Assembly (NCBI GenBank): GCA_035631875.1
Contig: DASQHX010000011.1
Coordinates: 248,001-312,000, forward strand
Direction: 5' to 3'
Length of the DNA stretch: 64,000 bases
From: Nitrosopumilaceae archaeon
GTDB lineage: Archaea; Thermoproteota; Nitrososphaeria; Nitrososphaerales; Nitrosopumilaceae
Under the pieces are notes generated by a model. The model saw nothing but the letters and a program-made list of their open reading frames with translations, was not told the origin of the DNA and searched no databases. Below are positions 7,795 to 16,380 of this stretch, piece after piece (positions within the stretch are counted from its first letter, which is position 1; every line of letters begins with the position of its first letter). The position numbers and the translations under genes were made by a program.

Positions 7795-8070
7795 ATGGTA
7801 AAAATATGTACCAAATGTAAAAAAGAAATTCCAGCAGAAGTAGAACTTGATCTTATGGCTGCAAATTATCCATGCTGTACTGAATGCTGGGCTGAATGGA
7901 AACAATACAGAGTTATGGTTATGAATGAAATGAAGCTTGACATGTCAATGCCAGATCACAGAAAGGTTCTCAAAAAATATGAAAAAGTCTTTGTTGGTGT
8001 TTTAACACCTGAAGGCGACATTGTAAACTTTGCCGATGAAAACAAACGAAATCCAGAAAAACCAACTTAA
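7795..8070 (+). CDS. YggX-like protein with added zinc-ribbon cysteines
   Basis: The 91-residue product begins with two cysteine pairs (CTKC at 5-8; CTEC at about 28-31). It continues with a helical segment (WAEWKQYRVMVMNEMKLDMS...RKVLKKYEKVFVG) that follows the YggX/Fe(2+)-trafficking pattern of W-x2-W, NE-x-L, an Asp/Arg turn, and L-x4-E-x-FF-G. YggX proteins protect Fe-S clusters from oxidation in bacteria. The four-cysteine N-terminus is unlike the single conserved cysteine of the bacterial family. Function by analogy (iron handling) is therefore inference. The gene ends 4 bp into a convergent gene. Confidence 0.6.
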   Translation: MVKICTKCKKEIPAEVELDLMAANYPCCTECWAEWKQYRVMVMNEMKLDMSMPDHRKVLKKYEKVFVGVLTPEGDIVNFADENKRNPEKPT

Positions 8071-8531
8071 ATTCCAATCTCCATTTTTGCTCTATCTGGT
8101 ATCGTGAGAAGTAGTCGCTTTTTTTTATTATCATTCAAAACATCAGTTATTTTTTTAACTGATTTAGAAATTATGTCCTTTTCACCTTGATTCAAGGATA
8201 GATACACTTCCAAAATTCCATCTAGATTAAATAAAATGATTTTTTGTGGATTTTCTGTAATTTCGTTGATGTATGTAGTAAACATGACAGTTCTTTGCTC
8301 TTCTGATAAAGTACTTAAAATTTCAAGCCAAGTCTTAAACAGTTTTGAAAATTTATCAAATGGGATTGTAGGTCCAGCTTGGAGAGCATTATTTATTATC
8401 TCCATTTTATCTGATGATGACATTGAAAAAAACTCGATCAATCTTTTTTTCAAAATAGGTTTTCGAAGAAACTCTGGAAGATTTGCTAATGAAATTATGA
8501 TATTTCCAGCATAGTTTGGTTCTGACAACAA
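8067..8531 (-). CDS. Conserved-type helical protein, unknown function
   Basis: A 154-residue cytosolic protein predicted to be almost all alpha-helical, with no cysteine, no transmembrane segment and no recognised motif. Repeating hydrophobic heptad-like stretches (LPEFLRKPILKKRLIEFF, FSKLFKTWLEILSTL) suggest a helical-repeat or four-helix fold. It is divergent from purA, sharing a 75-bp promoter region. Confidence 0.6.
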   Translation of the reverse strand: MLSEPNYAGNIIISLANLPEFLRKPILKKRLIEFFSMSSSDKMEIINNALQAGPTIPFDKFSKLFKTWLEILSTLSEEQRTVMFTTYINEITENPQKIILFNLDGILEVYLSLNQGEKDIISKSVKKITDVLNDNKKKRLLLTIPDRAKMEIGI

Positions 8532-8577
8532 AATTGCACTGACTCACTTTGTTAAAATTGTATTGGTATAATTTGGC

Positions 8578-8584
8578 TTAAATA
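8578..8584 (+). promoter_or_regulatory. TATA box of purA
   Basis: The TTAAATA element is centred about 26 bases before the purA ATG at 8607, the distance expected for an archaeal TATA box and a leaderless transcript starting at or next to the ATG. No Shine-Dalgarno sequence precedes the start, consistent with that reading. Confidence 0.55.
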
Positions 8585-8606
8585 TGTCCAGCTATGTTTT
8601 CCTTGT

Positions 8607-9611
8607 ATGCCTTCAACAGTTATTGTGGGTGGATTTTATGGAGATGAAGGGAAAGGTAAGATAATTTCTTATCTTGCAATGAAAGATAATCCGGTGATTG
8701 CTGTAAGGGGTGGTGCAGGTCCAAATGCTGGTCACACAATTGAATATGACAATAAAAAATACAAAGTAAGAATGTTACCAAGTGCATTTTTGAATAAAAA
8801 TACTAGGCTTCTTATTGGACCTGGAGTAGTGGTAAGTCCAGAAATTCTTTTAAAAGAAATAGAAGAATTTGGGGTATCGGATAGATCATTTGTAGATTTT
8901 CAATGTGGAATTATTGAAGAGTCCCATAAAGTAGCTGATTCTCAAGGTAGGTTGAAAGAATCAATTGGTAGTACCGGTTCAGGTACGGGACCTGCTAATG
9001 CAGATAGAGCAATGAGAACGCTAAAGTTAGCTAAAGACATCGATTCTCTAGCACTTTATCTTGAAGATGTACCTAATGCCATTAACTATGCTTTACAACA
9101 AAATGAGAATGTTCTTGTTGAAGGAACACAAGGGACATTTCTCTCATTATGGCATGGAACATATCCGTATGTTACATCTAAGGATGTTACTGCATCAGGA
9201 ATATGCTCTGATATTGGACTAGGACCAAAGAACGTAACTGATGTAATGGTGGTTTTCAAGGCTTATGTGACCAGAGTTGGTACAGGTCCTTTAAAGAATG
9301 AACTTTCTCCAGAACAAACAACTACAAAAGGATGGCAAGAAATTGGAACTGTAACTGGCAGACAACGAAGAGCAGCTGAATTTGATTTTGAACTTGCAAA
9401 AAGGGCAATTATGCTTAACAGCGCAACTCAAATTGCCATAACCAAGCTTGACGTAATTTTCCCCGAATGTGTACACATGCAGTCTTTTTTGGATCTTAGC
9501 TCACCAGCAAAATATTTCATCAAATCAATTGAAGATCAACTTAAGGTACCAGTCACTCTTATTGGTACTGGCCCAGACGTAAATGATATAATTGATCGAC
9601 GAGAATCATAG
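8607..9611 (+). CDS. purA: Adenylosuccinate synthetase
   Basis: PurA condenses IMP and aspartate using GTP to give adenylosuccinate, the first dedicated step to AMP. The GTP-binding loop GDEGKGK (12-18) with catalytic D13, and the catalytic His in AGHTI (H43), are present. GSTGSGTGPANADR (about 121-134) and the GRQRRAAEFD element follow. At 334 residues it is the short archaeal form, lacking insertions of the roughly 430-residue bacterial enzyme. It is monocistronic or leads into the next gene after a 54-bp gap. Confidence 0.96.
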   Translation: MPSTVIVGGFYGDEGKGKIISYLAMKDNPVIAVRGGAGPNAGHTIEYDNKKYKVRMLPSAFLNKNTRLLIGPGVVVSPEILLKEIEEFGVSDRSFVDFQCGIIEESHKVADSQGRLKESIGSTGSGTGPANADRAMRTLKLAKDIDSLALYLEDVPNAINYALQQNENVLVEGTQGTFLSLWHGTYPYVTSKDVTASGICSDIGLGPKNVTDVMVVFKAYVTRVGTGPLKNELSPEQTTTKGWQEIGTVTGRQRRAAEFDFELAKRAIMLNSATQIAITKLDVIFPECVHMQSFLDLSSPAKYFIKSIEDQLKVPVTLIGTGPDVNDIIDRRES

Positions 9612-9665
9612 AGATTAGAATAGTAACTAACTACCTTTTAATGGGGTATTTTTTTCAAGAAATCT

Positions 9666-10322
9666 GTGATAAAACTACCACATTACATTCAAGTTGCTGA
9701 TATAATCGAATTTTCAAGACTAGTATGCGCTTTTGAAAGAGTCCCGCGTACATCTTTTTCATTTGATCTTGATGGTCAACATGTTATTTCTGTCCAAATG
9801 GATCTTCTTAAAGAAAAACCAATAATCTATTTTACTCCAATAGATAAGATTGGTCATTATCTTTCATATGGATTTAAGGGAGGAAAAGAAGATTCTGAGA
9901 TTGTTAATACCATCACAAATCCTACGTATCTTTATTCACCAATTGTCAGAATAAAATCATTGCCTCCGTCTCTAAAACCAGAAACAAATAAAGAATTAGA
10001 AGTAACTTATGAGCCGCTTGAGCTTGAAGACATTACAAGTCTGATAAAACTAAGCTATGGATTTGAAGAAGCTCCATTCCCGCTTTTTGCTTTTCAAAAT
10101 GGAACAAATTGGATGATAGGCGTCTTTATGAATTTTAATGAATCAGACGAAGTGTCCTATTTCTGTCATGTTAAATTAGATAGTGAACCGATGAAACCCT
10201 TTTTGAAATATTCAAGTAAGGATGGATTGGAACCTACTTTTGTAAGTGCTATAACAGAACATGGTTATTCCTACCTTAAAGTAATAAAACTAAAAGATAA
10301 ACATCCACTAGTTAAACTATGA
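9666..10322 (+). CDS. Hypothetical protein upstream of pyrF
   Basis: The 218-residue soluble protein starts at GTG 9666. It appears to hold two related halves: FSRLVCAFERVPRTSFSF near residue 17 and SLIKLSYGFEEAPFPLFAF near residue 122 look like a duplicated module. No catalytic motif is recognised. It overlaps pyrF by 4 bp and is surely cotranscribed with it, but a link to pyrimidine synthesis is not shown by the sequence. Confidence 0.7.
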   Translation: MIKLPHYIQVADIIEFSRLVCAFERVPRTSFSFDLDGQHVISVQMDLLKEKPIIYFTPIDKIGHYLSYGFKGGKEDSEIVNTITNPTYLYSPIVRIKSLPPSLKPETNKELEVTYEPLELEDITSLIKLSYGFEEAPFPLFAFQNGTNWMIGVFMNFNESDEVSYFCHVKLDSEPMKPFLKYSSKDGLEPTFVSAITEHGYSYLKVIKLKDKHPLVKL

Positions 10323-11065
10323 CTGGTTATAGAACAAGAATAAAAGAATCTGCATCTGGTAAAAGCAGAATCATATTAGCAAACGATTTGGAAAACCTAT
10401 CTATTCAAAAACTAGAAAGTAATACAATAAAAAATATAAAAACACTAAATAAATTTCTATGTGCAATTAAATTTAATTTTCATCTAATATTACCACTTGG
10501 AATAAAAAGTCTTACAAAAATAAATCATGTTGCTCATGATGCGGGCTTACAAACTATTGCAGATATAAAATTAAATGATATTGGAAATACAAATAAAATC
10601 ACAACTGAGAAATTGTGGCAAGCAGGATTTGATGCGGTGATCGTAAATCCAATAATGGGCTCCGAAAATCTGCAAAGTCTTATTGAATCTGCACATAAAG
10701 ATGATCATGGGATTATAACACTTGTTCATATGAGTCATCCAGGTGCAAAATTAGGATATGGTCTTACCGTACTACAGAACAAAAAGACATTAAAAATTAA
10801 TGAATTATTTTTGGAATGGTCTTGTTCTATGAAAGCAGACGGCATTGTAGTTGGTGCAACAGTTCCACAAATAATAAAGTCATGCTCCAAAAGATCAAAA
10901 GGACGATGTGAAATTTACTCCCCCGGAGTTGGTACGCAAGGTGGGGATCCAATCAATGCAATTCGGTGTGGTTCAAATTATCTAATTGTTGGACGAACAA
11001 TTTTGAATGCAAAAGATCCTATTTTGGAAGCAAAAAAACTTCAAGAACTAAGTCTTAGCATCTAA
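10319..11065 (+). CDS. pyrF: Orotidine-5'-phosphate decarboxylase
   Basis: PyrF converts OMP to UMP, the last step of de novo pyrimidine synthesis. The catalytic D-x-K-x2-D motif is present as ADIKLNDIGNTN (D82, K84, D87). The phosphate-gripping end YSPGVGTQGGDP (about 200-211) and the LIVGRTIL strand are also present. The 248-residue length is normal for the archaeal enzyme. It is translationally coupled to the upstream hypothetical gene. pyrD and pyrK lie about 23 kb further on. Confidence 0.93.
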   Translation: MTGYRTRIKESASGKSRIILANDLENLSIQKLESNTIKNIKTLNKFLCAIKFNFHLILPLGIKSLTKINHVAHDAGLQTIADIKLNDIGNTNKITTEKLWQAGFDAVIVNPIMGSENLQSLIESAHKDDHGIITLVHMSHPGAKLGYGLTVLQNKKTLKINELFLEWSCSMKADGIVVGATVPQIIKSCSKRSKGRCEIYSPGVGTQGGDPINAIRCGSNYLIVGRTILNAKDPILEAKKLQELSLSI

Positions 11066-11463
11066 TTTCTTAGTTTTTTCATTACATTTTGTGCGTTCTT
11101 ATAGGTTAGTTTCTTTAATGCATCATTATATCCAAGCCAGATAAATCCTTGATGCTCATGAGAAATCTTAACATCTGCAGTATTTGTTTTAGCAAGAAAG
11201 AAAACAACTTCTTTGTGAACCAATTCCCTATCACGTTGATAATGATATTCTACTTTATCCTCAAAACCATCGACAAAACTCACGTCAGTTATGCCTGTTT
11301 CTTCTCTGATTTCTCTTATCACTGTCTCCTTTAGAGTTTCACCTTCTTCGATATTTCCCTTGACAAAATCCCAATGACCAGAAGGATAGTTTAGAAGAAG
11401 ATACATCTTGCCAGAGGGAGTTTCTCTAAATAAAACTGTCCCTGCTGATCTTTCCTCAATCAT
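11062..11463 (-). CDS. Nudix hydrolase (Ap4A hydrolase-like)
   Basis: A complete Nudix box occupies residues 36-58 (G-x5-E-x7-REIREETGI), the Mg-binding catalytic helix. Length (133 aa) and the start SAGTVLFRE...LLLNYPSGHWDFVKG resemble the archaeal/eukaryotic bis(5'-nucleosyl)-tetraphosphatase branch. It likely hydrolyses diadenosine polyphosphates or related nucleotides; the exact substrate cannot be read. It converges with pyrF with a 4-bp overlap. Confidence 0.9.
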   Translation of the reverse strand: MIEERSAGTVLFRETPSGKMYLLLNYPSGHWDFVKGNIEEGETLKETVIREIREETGITDVSFVDGFEDKVEYHYQRDRELVHKEVVFFLAKTNTADVKISHEHQGFIWLGYNDALKKLTYKNAQNVMKKLRN

Positions 11464-11501
11464 TACTTAGGACAATTAGTTCAGCTACGTATTCTTTTCT
11501 A

Positions 11502-12284
11502 CTATTTTCCTAATCTTCGTGCTCTTCTTTGGAATGTTCTAATTGCTCTCATAAGATCTATCTTTCTAAATTCCGGCCAGTATACATCCATAAAAACAAG
11601 TTCACTGTAAGCACTTTGCCATACTAAAAACCCACTGAGTCTTTTTTCTCCAGAAGTTCTCAATATCATATCTGGTGATGATTGTGGAAGATGTGATGTA
11701 TAAAGACAGGACTCGATAACGTCTTTGTCTATTGCATCTACATCAAGTGAACCTTCTTTGATTTTGACTGCAATCTTTTTCACAGCATCTACTAATTCAT
11801 TCTGACCACCATAAGCTATAGCTATGTTAAGATAATGATCATCGTAATCCTTTGTAGTATCATCTAATCTATTCAAAACTTCTTTTAGAAATTCTGGCAA
11901 TATCTCAACGCGACCAATAGCTTTTATCCTCATACGATTTTTGTGTATTCGCGGATCGTTATACAATTTTTCGAGTCTAGCTTTTATCAAACTATAAAGA
12001 TACTGTAATTCAGCATCATCACGAGCCAAATTCTCTTCGGACAAAACATAAAGTGTTATTATCTTTATGTCAAGTTCTTCGCACCAGTCTAATAATTTTT
12101 CAACAGCATCAGCTCCGCTGAAATGACCGTCAATCTTTAGAACTAGATTTCTTTTTGCCCATCTCCTATTGCCATCCAATATTATTGCAATATGGTTTGG
12201 AATTACCCCATTCCTGATTTCCTTTTCAAGCTTGTTTGAATAGACTTTATAAAACCCAGCGAAATGAAGCGCCTTTTCTTTTAT
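11502..12284 (-). CDS. uppS: Cis-prenyltransferase (polyprenyl diphosphate synthase)
   Basis: This enzyme makes the long polyprenyl diphosphate used as lipid carrier for glycosylation. The family core NHIAIILDGNRRWAKRN is present, with the catalytic Asp in DGNRRW. The C-terminal RTSGEKRLSGFLVWQ and DVYWPEF motifs are also present. No ATG, GTG or useful TTG lies upstream of the conserved N-terminus; the in-frame TTG is the Leu of ILDGNRRW and would remove the N-terminal strand. The most economical start is ATA at 12284, overlapping the upstream stop in an ATAA arrangement, giving 260 aa, a normal family length. The coding region is secure; the start is inferred. Confidence 0.85.
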   Translation of the reverse strand: MKEKALHFAGFYKVYSNKLEKEIRNGVIPNHIAIILDGNRRWAKRNLVLKIDGHFSGADAVEKLLDWCEELDIKIITLYVLSEENLARDDAELQYLYSLIKARLEKLYNDPRIHKNRMRIKAIGRVEILPEFLKEVLNRLDDTTKDYDDHYLNIAIAYGGQNELVDAVKKIAVKIKEGSLDVDAIDKDVIESCLYTSHLPQSSPDMILRTSGEKRLSGFLVWQSAYSELVFMDVYWPEFRKIDLMRAIRTFQRRARRLGK

Positions 12285-13423
12285 TCCGATAATACTTCAC
12301 CGCCTTTCTTCCTTCTATATCTACGGAAGAGCAGTGAGGCAGATATCAGTATTACTGCTAGTCCAAGTAATAGTGGCGGAAGTAGAGTGAATGGACTTTC
12401 ATTATGTGTCATAATTGTTGTGAACTGTAACACAATAGGATAAAGTGTTATCAAAACAACAATTCTAAGTATGTCCGTTATTGATCTTATGCTTCCTTTG
12501 AACCAACTGCTTAACAATGATCCCCCAAACATAGATCCTACACCCATCCACAAAAATGGTAACATTCCAGAAACAAAAGTACCAATCACCACTTTATCTG
12601 TGGCCAGTTTCAATATGTCTGGTTTTGCCGTAATTAGATCTGGATTAATAGCTCCTAATCCTGAGGGTATTGAAACTAGAATCAAAAGTATCCCAGTTAC
12701 CATTGTAAATGTTCTGATAAATCCTGCAGGTGTAGGTTTTACCCAATGTGACCAAGCTCGATCAACATCAAAAGCCCTGATTAGAAATGCTCCGCCAAGA
12801 ATGCTTACTAAAACTGCAAAAATCTCTCTGGTCATTCCAAGTACTGTGGCGATCCCTCCAATCAAAAGCAAAATTCCTGGAACTCCAAGGAAAAATTTTG
12901 AATATTTTGAATCAAAAGCAATTGCTTTCAAATATCTTCCAAAAACTGCATATGAATATTCTACACTTCTGCTAGCCCGCATGACCACTCTTCGAACTGA
13001 AACAATGGGTAATACATTTTGAATTATCGGAATGACACTTTCATCATCTTCGCCATCAGAAACAATGACTGCCCCATTTGCAGTATATTTTTCCATAACT
13101 GATTTTACTTGTAAAACTATTTTCTCATCAGCTTCTACTCCTCTGTTTTCTGTACCTGAAACAAGAATTACTTCTGCTTGATATCCTTTGCTTACTAGAT
13201 CTTCATAGGTTTTTACTGCTGCAAAAATTGAATTAGAATCAGCATCTTCAGGATCTTCTAACGCAAGTCTCTGCGCAGCATCAATACATGCATTTCTACC
13301 AACAATTGGTGTGATAACCCCTGCTTTACCAATATCATCATCTCTATCAACACAAATTACTAATAATCTGTTGGTCCTACCCTCAATAGTATTTTTTTGC
13401 AGATTAGTCTCTTTTGTTGACAT
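12281..13423 (-). CDS. DUF373 membrane protein
   Basis: The 380-residue protein has a soluble N-terminal half beginning with RLLVICVDRDDDIGKAGV, the hallmark of the archaeal DUF373 family. About six transmembrane helices follow in residues 175-375. The role of DUF373 is unknown. It overlaps uppS by 4 bp or directly abuts it, so the pair is cotranscribed. A connection with lipid-carrier or envelope chemistry is suggested by context only. Confidence 0.9.
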   Translation of the reverse strand: MSTKETNLQKNTIEGRTNRLLVICVDRDDDIGKAGVITPIVGRNACIDAAQRLALEDPEDADSNSIFAAVKTYEDLVSKGYQAEVILVSGTENRGVEADEKIVLQVKSVMEKYTANGAVIVSDGEDDESVIPIIQNVLPIVSVRRVVMRASRSVEYSYAVFGRYLKAIAFDSKYSKFFLGVPGILLLIGGIATVLGMTREIFAVLVSILGGAFLIRAFDVDRAWSHWVKPTPAGFIRTFTMVTGILLILVSIPSGLGAINPDLITAKPDILKLATDKVVIGTFVSGMLPFLWMGVGSMFGGSLLSSWFKGSIRSITDILRIVVLITLYPIVLQFTTIMTHNESPFTLLPPLLLGLAVILISASLLFRRYRRKKGGEVLSE

Positions 13424-13518
13424 GATATATACAAAAATTGTATTTCCTATTAATTAATCTAATTTATACATCATCAAACCATTGTTATCAAAAAATTTGA
13501 CTCAAAAAATCACACGTC

Positions 13519-14028
13519 TCATGGTTTTGTCTCATTAGCCTTTATTGCGTACGATTCAGATTCCTTTTTCACAGAGTCCAACTTTTGTAGTTCGTTTTGA
13601 AGATCATTAATTGAGACGTTGCTTTTGACCTTGTTTGCGATGACTATGGTCTCTGTTAGATAATCATTGTACTTTTTTAGGGCTTCACCATAATTGAGAT
13701 AACTTTCACGCCATTCCTGAGGCGCTCTACTTTCTATTATCTCAGATAAGAGAGAATCTACTTGTGAGGATGATGTTTGGGCTCTTGTTATAAAATCATC
13801 AGGAGAAAGTGAACCACCAAGCATGTTACTCAACTCGTTATTAGTCTCATTTATTATAATATCGTGTCTCTCTTTGATGCTTTCTAATTCATTACGATAG
13901 TCAGAAATGAGAGGACCAGAGTTAGGGGGTTGGGGAATTAACCATAATGAAAAACTGGCAGCAGTGATTATGCCAAGTATTATTGCAGTAAGAATTATGC
14001 CTTTTTTTGTTGCCACCCCATCCGTCAT
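13519..14028 (-). CDS. Membrane-anchored extracytoplasmic helical protein
   Basis: The 169-residue protein has a single N-terminal hydrophobic helix (about residues 9-30) serving as signal anchor. An outside region rich in Ser, Asn and Glu follows, with a strong coiled-coil tendency (residues 40-70 and 115-165). Asn-x-Ser/Thr sequons (NETN, NVSIN, NETK) would permit N-glycosylation. No domain is recognised. It is separated from DUF373 by about 95 bp. Confidence 0.65.
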   Translation of the reverse strand: MTDGVATKKGIILTAIILGIITAASFSLWLIPQPPNSGPLISDYRNELESIKERHDIIINETNNELSNMLGGSLSPDDFITRAQTSSSQVDSLLSEIIESRAPQEWRESYLNYGEALKKYNDYLTETIVIANKVKSNVSINDLQNELQKLDSVKKESESYAIKANETKP

Positions 14029-14136
14029 GCGATGGCGGTTAAAAGCATAACTGACTCTAACGTAATTTTACATCTCATTAGGCACAAATTTGCTAATTTA
14101 TGAAAGTTGGATCATTTACTCATTAGAAATAACAAA

Positions 14137-14160
14137 AAATTCTACAATTTTATAGAATTT
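14137..14160. terminator. AT-rich hairpin in a 243-bp intergenic region
   Basis: AAATTCTA and TAGAATTT form a perfect 8-bp inverted repeat with an 8-nt loop. An outer pair TAGAAAT/ATTTCTA (14124-14130, 14157-14163) gives an alternative register. It lies between the divergent genes at 14028 (minus) and 14272 (plus), so it cannot be a simple 3'-end terminator for either annotated gene. A regulatory palindrome or small-RNA end is possible. The rest of 14029-14271 shows only AT-rich promoter-like sequence. Confidence 0.35.
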
Positions 14161-14271
14161 CTATATATCTCAACTAATAAACAAATTGTAAAAATTCATG
14201 AGCCTCTAGCGTATAGTGAAATAATTTTTACATCGTCTTCCTAAATACAACTTCATTCGTAAACATGTGAA

Positions 14272-14415
14272 ATGACTACAGCATACTGCGTAAAATGCAG
14301 GAAGAAAGTCGAGATAGCTGGTCCAAAGGAAGTTAAGCTAAAAAACGGTCGACCTGCAGTAAAGGGCACATGCCCAAAATGTGGCACTAACGTTTTTCGA
14401 ATAGGAAAGCCTTAG
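14272..14415 (+). CDS. DUF5679-type zinc-ribbon protein (47 aa)
   Basis: ATG at 14272 opens a 47-residue protein with CVKC (6-9) and CPKC (34-37). The spacer carries VEIAGPKEVKLKNGRPAVKG, matching the short archaeal DUF5679 zinc-ribbon family. Its function is unknown; a link to translation or RNA handling is suggested by its place directly before aIF2-beta, but a 60-bp gap separates them and the mRNA may end between. Confidence 0.75.
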   Translation: MTTAYCVKCRKKVEIAGPKEVKLKNGRPAVKGTCPKCGTNVFRIGKP

Positions 14416-14475
14416 GGACCATTTTCTTCTTTTTTAAACTAAATCAATATAGGTAGCCGTCAGTGAGTTCTGTTA

Positions 14476-14898
14476 TTGGCAAAAGGCGAATATGAAAAAC
14501 TATTAAAAAAAATTCAGGATAAGATTTCTGAAAATAAAAAAGATACTGGTTCTAGGTTTGAACTCCCAGCAGTTGACATAATGTGGCAAGGTAACAGAAC
14601 ATTTTTCAGAAACTTTGCTGACTTTCCAAAACTTCTAAGAAGGGATCCTGAAAAAGTTCTCCAATATCTTTCAAAAGAGTTTGCATCACCAGTTCAAGTG
14701 GCTGGTGATAAAGCAGTATTTGTAGGAAAAAAAGACCCCCATGATTTTACTATGCTTTTGACAAGATACGTAAAAGAATATTTGGAATGTCCGACCTGCA
14801 AAAGTCCTGATACTAGAGTAGAAAAATCAAACAGGCTCACTTTCCTAGTTTGTGAAGCATGTGGTGCAAAATCCTCACTTAAGGGTCCATACGCGTAA
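14476..14898 (+). CDS. Translation initiation factor aIF2 subunit beta
   Basis: This is the beta subunit of the heterotrimeric factor that brings Met-tRNAi to the ribosome. The N-terminal helix, the central alpha/beta domain (ELPAVDIMWQGNRTFFRNF...LRRDPEKVLQYLSKEF) and the C-terminal zinc ribbon (CPTC near 110, CEAC near 131) follow the family order, with normal length (140 aa). The start is TTG at 14476. It heads an archaeal cluster running through aIF1A, Rio1, Dim2 and topoisomerase VI; its stop overlaps the next start by one base. Confidence 0.95.
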   Translation: MAKGEYEKLLKKIQDKISENKKDTGSRFELPAVDIMWQGNRTFFRNFADFPKLLRRDPEKVLQYLSKEFASPVQVAGDKAVFVGKKDPHDFTMLLTRYVKEYLECPTCKSPDTRVEKSNRLTFLVCEACGAKSSLKGPYA

Positions 14899-15194
14899 TG
14901 GCGTTTGCAGTACGAACAGTTATTTATCAACAAAAAAGGATGCTGAATATTTGTGATGCAGATCTAGTTGGAAGAACTCTCACAAAATCAGATTTAACAT
15001 TAAACATTAGCAGAAGTTATTTTGCAGAACGAATTGTTGGGAAGGAGGAAGCAGAAGAACTTTTGAAAACATGTTCAATAATAAACATGGTAGGAAAAGA
15101 AACCATTTCTTTATCTACCAAAATTGGAATAGGATCTTCAAAAGGCGTAAAAGAAATTGAGGACGTTCCATTTCTTTTAGTTTTTAAATTTTGA
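14898..15194 (+). CDS. DUF424 family protein
   Basis: The 98-residue protein matches the archaeal DUF424 family: an N-terminal strand, RMLNICDADLVGRTL, then IVGKEEAEELLKTCSIINMVGKETISL. DUF424 genes usually stand between aIF2-beta and aIF1A or near related translation genes, as here, implying a role around translation initiation or ribosome function that is not yet defined. ATGGCG overlaps the TAA of aIF2-beta (TAATG), so translation is coupled. Confidence 0.88.
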   Translation: MAFAVRTVIYQQKRMLNICDADLVGRTLTKSDLTLNISRSYFAERIVGKEEAEELLKTCSIINMVGKETISLSTKIGIGSSKGVKEIEDVPFLLVFKF

Positions 15195-15242
15195 CAAAAC
15201 ACCACAATTATATACGTTCGAGAGGAACATTTTTTGATCATA

Positions 15243-15554
15243 GTGGGAAAACGTAAAGTTCTAAACGAAAGTGAGCTTAAAGAAATGAAATTACCAGAAG
15301 AATATGAACTTCTTGGTAGAGTTATCAAACTTTTAGGTAGTGATCATGTTTTGGTTAAATGTACAGATGACAAAACACGAATGGGTAGAATTCGTGGAAA
15401 ACTAAAAAGAAAAATCTGGATACGTGATAATGATGTTGTTACAATTGCTCCATGGGATTTCAAATCAGATGAGAAAGGTGATATTACTTGGAGGTATACT
15501 CTGTCCCAAGTTGACTGGTTGAAAAATAACGGTCATTTGCCAAAAGATTTCTAA
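15243..15554 (+). CDS. Translation initiation factor aIF1A
   Basis: The OB-fold factor homologous to eIF1A assists mRNA scanning and start selection on the small subunit. The core reads ELLGRVIKLLGSDHVLVKCTD...RMGRIRGKLKRKIWIRDND, then WRYTLSQVDWLKNNGHLP. GTG at 15243 (MGKRKVLNE) is preferred to TTG at 15234, because a TATA box (AATTATATAC, about 15206-15215) places the transcript start around 15235-15240. It has its own promoter although it lies in the cluster. Confidence 0.95.
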   Translation: MGKRKVLNESELKEMKLPEEYELLGRVIKLLGSDHVLVKCTDDKTRMGRIRGKLKRKIWIRDNDVVTIAPWDFKSDEKGDITWRYTLSQVDWLKNNGHLPKDF

Positions 15555-15591
15555 CATATCCGTAACTAATTTTACACAGTAAATTCAATTC

Positions 15592-16380
15592 ATGATGTTG
15601 TCAGACGAACTTGAGAAGAAACTAGCAGAACGGATTGATCTTAAAGTTCTTGCAAATGAAAGGAGAAGTAAATCACACAAAGGTGTATTTGATAGAAATA
15701 AAGTTGTAGATGATGTTCTAGACAAAACCACAATAATGATCTTATCAAAGATGATAAATTCTGGAATTATATCATATGTTAACGGAACAATTGGTTCTGG
15801 TAAAGAATCCAAGGTGTATTGGGCAGTGGATCCTTCTGGAAAAGATATTGCCCTGAAGATATATCTTGTAACTGCTACTAATTTTAAAAAAAGACTCCCA
15901 TATCTTATAGGGGATCCGAGATTCTCAAGTATTAAAAAAGGAACCAGAAATATGGTGGAACTTTGGGCCAAAAAGGAATTTCGAAATTTGAATCAATGCG
16001 TCAAGGCTGGTATTCCAGCAGTCAAACCTGTTAGCCTGATAAAAAATGTATTAGCTTTAGAATTCGTAGGAAAAGGAGGAGTGCCTGCATCTACTTTGGT
16101 AGAAACTGAAGTCACTTATGATGACTATAAGCAATCAATTTCAATTATTTCAGATCTTTATACCAAGGCTAAACTAGTGCATGCTGACTTCTCTGAATAT
16201 AATGTCTTTAAAACTGAGAAAGGTTTGATTGTACTTGATTTTGGTTCCTCAGTTGATATAAGACATCAAAATGCAAAAGAATTCCTTGAAAGAGATATTA
16301 AAAATATAACTAATTTCTTTGTTAAAAGAGGTTTGACAGTAGAGAATCCATCCGATATACTTGCGAGGATAATGAATTGA
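15592..16380 (+). CDS. rio1: RIO1-type atypical serine kinase
   Basis: This RIO1 kinase/ATPase is involved in late maturation of the small ribosomal subunit. Visible are the nucleotide loop GTIGSGKESKVYWA (65-78), the ATP-binding Lys in IALKIYL (K89), the catalytic loop HADFSEYN (197-204) and the metal-binding LDFGSSVD (215-222). The RIO-specific flexible loop region (about 95-130) is present. ATGATG at 15592 gives two possible adjacent starts. It overlaps the Dim2 gene by 4 bp, a conserved archaeal pairing of two 40S/30S biogenesis factors. Confidence 0.95.
   Translation: MMLSDELEKKLAERIDLKVLANERRSKSHKGVFDRNKVVDDVLDKTTIMILSKMINSGIISYVNGTIGSGKESKVYWAVDPSGKDIALKIYLVTATNFKKRLPYLIGDPRFSSIKKGTRNMVELWAKKEFRNLNQCVKAGIPAVKPVSLIKNVLALEFVGKGGVPASTLVETEVTYDDYKQSISIISDLYTKAKLVHADFSEYNVFKTEKGLIVLDFGSSVDIRHQNAKEFLERDIKNITNFFVKRGLTVENPSDILARIMN

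Noticed and set aside
12471-13022. A 183-residue frame antisense to the DUF373 gene
   Set aside because: It lies wholly inside a well-supported membrane-protein gene and reads as its antisense shadow.
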